A DNA stretch of 64,000 nucleotides, taken from the NCBI GenBank assembly GCA_021531865.1, contig JAFBIW010000002.1, positions 186,001 to 250,000 on the forward strand. Direction: 5' to 3'. The translations under genes were made by a program, and so were the position numbers. Each line of letters starts with the position of its first letter. The stretch's first letter is position 1. The notes beneath the pieces are model-generated. The model was not told where the DNA came from and searched no databases. It saw only the letters and a program-made list of their open reading frames with translations. This document shows positions 61,997-64,000 of the stretch, piece after piece. This DNA comes from Butyricicoccus pullicaecorum. GTDB taxonomy: Bacteria; Bacillota; Clostridia; Oscillospirales; Butyricicoccaceae.

Positions 61997-63192
61997 TTGC
62001 CGCTTCCTTTCTTCATGTGTTCCAAGCAGGCGGTCAGCCGCTCGGGGCTGACGATCCCCTTCATGCCGCCGAGCATGAGGTCGACCGTTTTCTGCACCGC
62101 CAGCGCGGCCAGACCGTCGAGGTCGTTGTCCTCGCACAGACCGGCATACGCGTGGTCATATCGCAGGCGCATGAGCGCCGTATCCTTGAGCGCGGCGATC
62201 AGCGGCAGGGACTGCCGGTAATCGTACCACGCGGTAAAATCCTCCATCGCTTCGTCCAGAATGGACTGCGCGGCCTGCCGCGCGCCGTCGTCCTGCCCGG
62301 GCAGGTCGCCCAGATCGTCCAGATTCCACATGACGACGCCTTCGCGTCCGGCGATGGCCTCATCGAGGTCGCGCGGCATGGCGAGGTCAATGAACAAAAC
62401 GGGCGGACGGTCGAGCGCGTCCACCTGTGCCCGGGTCAGGGTGTAGTGCGGGCTGGTTGTCGCGCTGACGACCAGATGAGCGCCCTCGAGGATGGCGCAC
62501 CGATCCTCGTAGGGATGGGTGGCACAGCCTGCGGGCACGATGGTCTGCCCGTGGCGGTAGGTGCGCAGGGTGACCGTCACCTGACAGCCCGCCGCGTGCA
62601 GCGCAGTCGCGGCCAGACGGCCCATTTCGCCGTTGCCGATGACGACGGCGCGCTTGCCCGCGAGCGAACCGAAGAAGTCCGCCGCCCTGGCGACGCCGCG
62701 CTCGGCTGCCGAGGCGGGCACGCCGGTCAGGCGCACCTCGGTCTTGACCCGCTTGCCCGCGGTCACCGCCCGGCGGAACAGGGTGTCGAGCACGCTGTCG
62801 CTCGTCCCGGCCTCCCGCGAGAGCGCGGCCGCGTCCCGCACCTGCGTGATGATCTGGTCGTCGCCGAAAATCTGGGATTCCAGCCCGGCCGCGACCGCCA
62901 TCAGATGGGACGCGGCCTGCGCGTCCGTCCGCACGACGCTGATCGCGCGGTAAGCATCGGCGTCCACGCCCGCCTCCCGGCAGAGCAGGACGAGCGGATC
63001 GACCGCCGTGCCGTCGGTATGCACATAAAGCTCGGTGCGGTTGCAGGTGGCCAGCAGCACGCAGCCGGTCACGTGCGCCGCCTGCGCCAGCCGGGGCAGC
63101 AGCGCGCTGACCTGCCCCCGCACAAAGGACACCGGCTCACGCCGCGCAATGGGCGCGCGCAGAAAGTCGATGCCTGCCATATACAGATTCAA
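61993..63192 (-). CDS. hemA: Glutamyl-tRNA reductase HemA
   Basis: 399 residues from a TTG at 63192, which overlaps the cbiG stop (TTGA) and has GGAGGG seven bases upstream; the next in-frame ATG (63180) is too far from the SD. First step of the C5 pathway: reduces Glu-tRNA(Glu) to glutamate-1-semialdehyde. Catalytic Cys50 in LLATCNRTELYVHTDG; GLESQIFGDDQIITQV; the NADPH fold GKRAVVIGNGEMGRLAATAL; C-terminal dimerisation domain shorter than in E. coli (418), as in many Firmicutes. Confidence 0.93.
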   Translation of the reverse strand: MNLYMAGIDFLRAPIARREPVSFVRGQVSALLPRLAQAAHVTGCVLLATCNRTELYVHTDGTAVDPLVLLCREAGVDADAYRAISVVRTDAQAASHLMAVAAGLESQIFGDDQIITQVRDAAALSREAGTSDSVLDTLFRRAVTAGKRVKTEVRLTGVPASAAERGVARAADFFGSLAGKRAVVIGNGEMGRLAATALHAAGCQVTVTLRTYRHGQTIVPAGCATHPYEDRCAILEGAHLVVSATTSPHYTLTRAQVDALDRPPVLFIDLAMPRDLDEAIAGREGVVMWNLDDLGDLPGQDDGARQAAQSILDEAMEDFTAWYDYRQSLPLIAALKDTALMRLRYDHAYAGLCEDNDLDGLAALAVQKTVDLMLGGMKGIVSPERLTACLEHMKKGSGK

Positions 63193-64000
63193 AACCTCAC
63201 CCTCCAGTCGGGAATGGCCAGCGCGACGGTCACGCCGTCCCGGGCCGTTTTGCGGCAGATCAGTCTGCCGCCGTCCGCCGCGCACACCGCCGCGCGCTCG
63301 CAGACATTATCCACGCCCACCGTTTTCTGCACAAAGGCCGAGGGCGTGAAGTCCCCCGCCGCCGCTTCGAGCGTTTGGGCGGGATAGGTGACAAATTCCA
63401 GTCCGTGCGCCGCGCAGAAGGCCAGCAGCCCGGCCTCGTCGGCCTTCCGGTCGATCGAGGCGGCGACGCGCACCCCTTCCATCGGCACGCCTGCCGCGCG
63501 CAGCGTTTCGAAGACCACCCGTTCGATCGTCTCCCGCGTTGTCCCCCGGCGGCAGCCCAGACCGAGCGATACGATGCGCGGGACAAGGTGCAGGGTGTGC
63601 GGGAAGGGCTGGGCGGTCACGTCGAAGCCGACCGTGAACCCGGCCTCGCACGCGCCGTTCAAACGCACCAACGCGGGCAGAACGCCGTCCACCGGGAAGT
63701 CCGATGCCAGTCCGACCGGGTCGTTGCGCAGCAGCGCGCCCGAAACGAACTTGATTCCGGGCGTGTCGTACACGACGCAGCCCTGCGCCTTCGCCCAGGT
63801 ATCGACCGCGAATACGCCGCGCCCGTCGGTCGCCGTCGTGATGACCGGCTGGGCGCCCAGCGCCCCGGCCAGCCGCTCGGCCAGCGCGTTTGCGCCGCCC
63901 AGATGACCCGAAATCAAGGAAATGACGAATTTTCCGTTTTCATCCAAGACCAAAACCGCCGGGTCGAAGGCCTTGCCCGCCAGATAGGGGGCGATTGCGC
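63189..64000 (-). CDS. cbiG: Cobalt-precorrin-5A hydrolase CbiG (5' end outside window)
   Basis: At least 270 residues; the open frame runs to the window edge. CbiG opens the lactone ring and releases acetaldehyde. Visible: FVISLISGHLGGANALAERL (central motif), VPRIVSLGLGCRRGTTRETI and the C-terminal domain with ASIDRKADEAGLLAFCAAHG. About 80 N-terminal residues are missing. It precedes hemA with a 4-base overlap; cbiL, cbiF and cbiD, not in the window, are expected nearby upstream. Confidence 0.93.
   Translation of the reverse strand, partial: AIAPYLAGKAFDPAVLVLDENGKFVISLISGHLGGANALAERLAGALGAQPVITTATDGRGVFAVDTWAKAQGCVVYDTPGIKFVSGALLRNDPVGLASDFPVDGVLPALVRLNGACEAGFTVGFDVTAQPFPHTLHLVPRIVSLGLGCRRGTTRETIERVVFETLRAAGVPMEGVRVAASIDRKADEAGLLAFCAAHGLEFVTYPAQTLEAAAGDFTPSAFVQKTVGVDNVCERAAVCAADGGRLICRKTARDGVTVALAIPDWRVRF

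Noticed and set aside
63189-64000. Cobalamin riboswitch in the window
   Set aside because: The operon's 5' end lies beyond base 64000, and none of the short intergenic gaps in the cluster could hold one.

Overview
The window is GC-rich (by eye about 60%), with strong AGGAGG-type ribosome binding sites, sigma-A-like promoters and frequent Rho-independent hairpins. It looks like a chromosomal segment of a high-GC anaerobic Clostridia, most likely an Oscillospirales-type gut bacterium. That placement is inferred from gene content (anaerobic cobalamin pathway, PotC-PotD fusion, NADP-type glutamate dehydrogenase, SstT, DegV, a DUF6472-like protein); there is no rRNA or other marker gene here to prove it. 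I found no tRNA, rRNA, CRISPR array, prophage or insertion sequence.

Layout. 1-7.1 kb: an SstT serine/threonine symporter (cut by the window edge), NADP-glutamate dehydrogenase, an AlkD-like repair protein with a secreted GH3 hydrolase, a GluQ-type tRNA-modifying synthetase, an Lrp/AsnC regulator and a MaoC-fold protein lacking the catalytic His. 7.1-11 kb: a polyamine ABC transporter operon potA-potB-potCD in which permease and binding protein are fused. 11-20.8 kb: a secreted CAP protein, a housekeeping operon (UPF0291, CCA-adding enzyme, HD, YjbQ, MBL-fold, LysM-GH18), MetY with a GNAT enzyme, a CapA-like lipoprotein and an HD protein. 20.8-25.8 kb: a small Cys-rich gene in a stretch rich in hairpins, then a sensory operon (two binding proteins, a histidine kinase and a NarL-type regulator, no permease). 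25.8-31.1 kb: DMT exporter, DegV, a nitronate-monooxygenase-like protein, MATE exporter and a decayed ketopantoate-reductase-like gene. 31.2-37.4 kb: pstSCAB-phoU with Pho-box-like repeats, then oligoendopeptidase F. 37.5-43.2 kb: an SGLT-type sodium symporter, a UroD/MtaA-fold protein and an RbsB-like lipoprotein, divergent from an AraC regulator that is followed by a DUF6472-like gene missed by length cut-offs. 43.3-44.7 kb: a MerR regulator facing a flavodoxin-family gene across overlapping promoters, with a decayed gene behind.

44.7-64 kb: one tightly packed minus-strand supercluster that runs from glutamyl-tRNA to adenosylcobalamin. In transcription order it is cbiG(partial)-hemA-cbiH-cbiJ/sirC-hemC-cobA/hemD-hemB-hemL-cbiET-cbiA-cobT-cobU-cobS-cobU-like-cbiB-cobD-cbiP-cobO-cbiC-cbiK. 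Nearly all junctions overlap or are a few bases apart. cbiL, cbiF and cbiD, the operon promoter and any cobalamin riboswitch are not in the window and are expected beyond base 64000. Points that deserve a second look are the CbiJ-SirC fusion, the degenerate CobU paralogue, the permease-free double-binding-protein sensory operon, the SGLT/UroD/AraC cluster, the small Cys-rich gene and a terminator whose 3' arm carries the next gene's Shine-Dalgarno.
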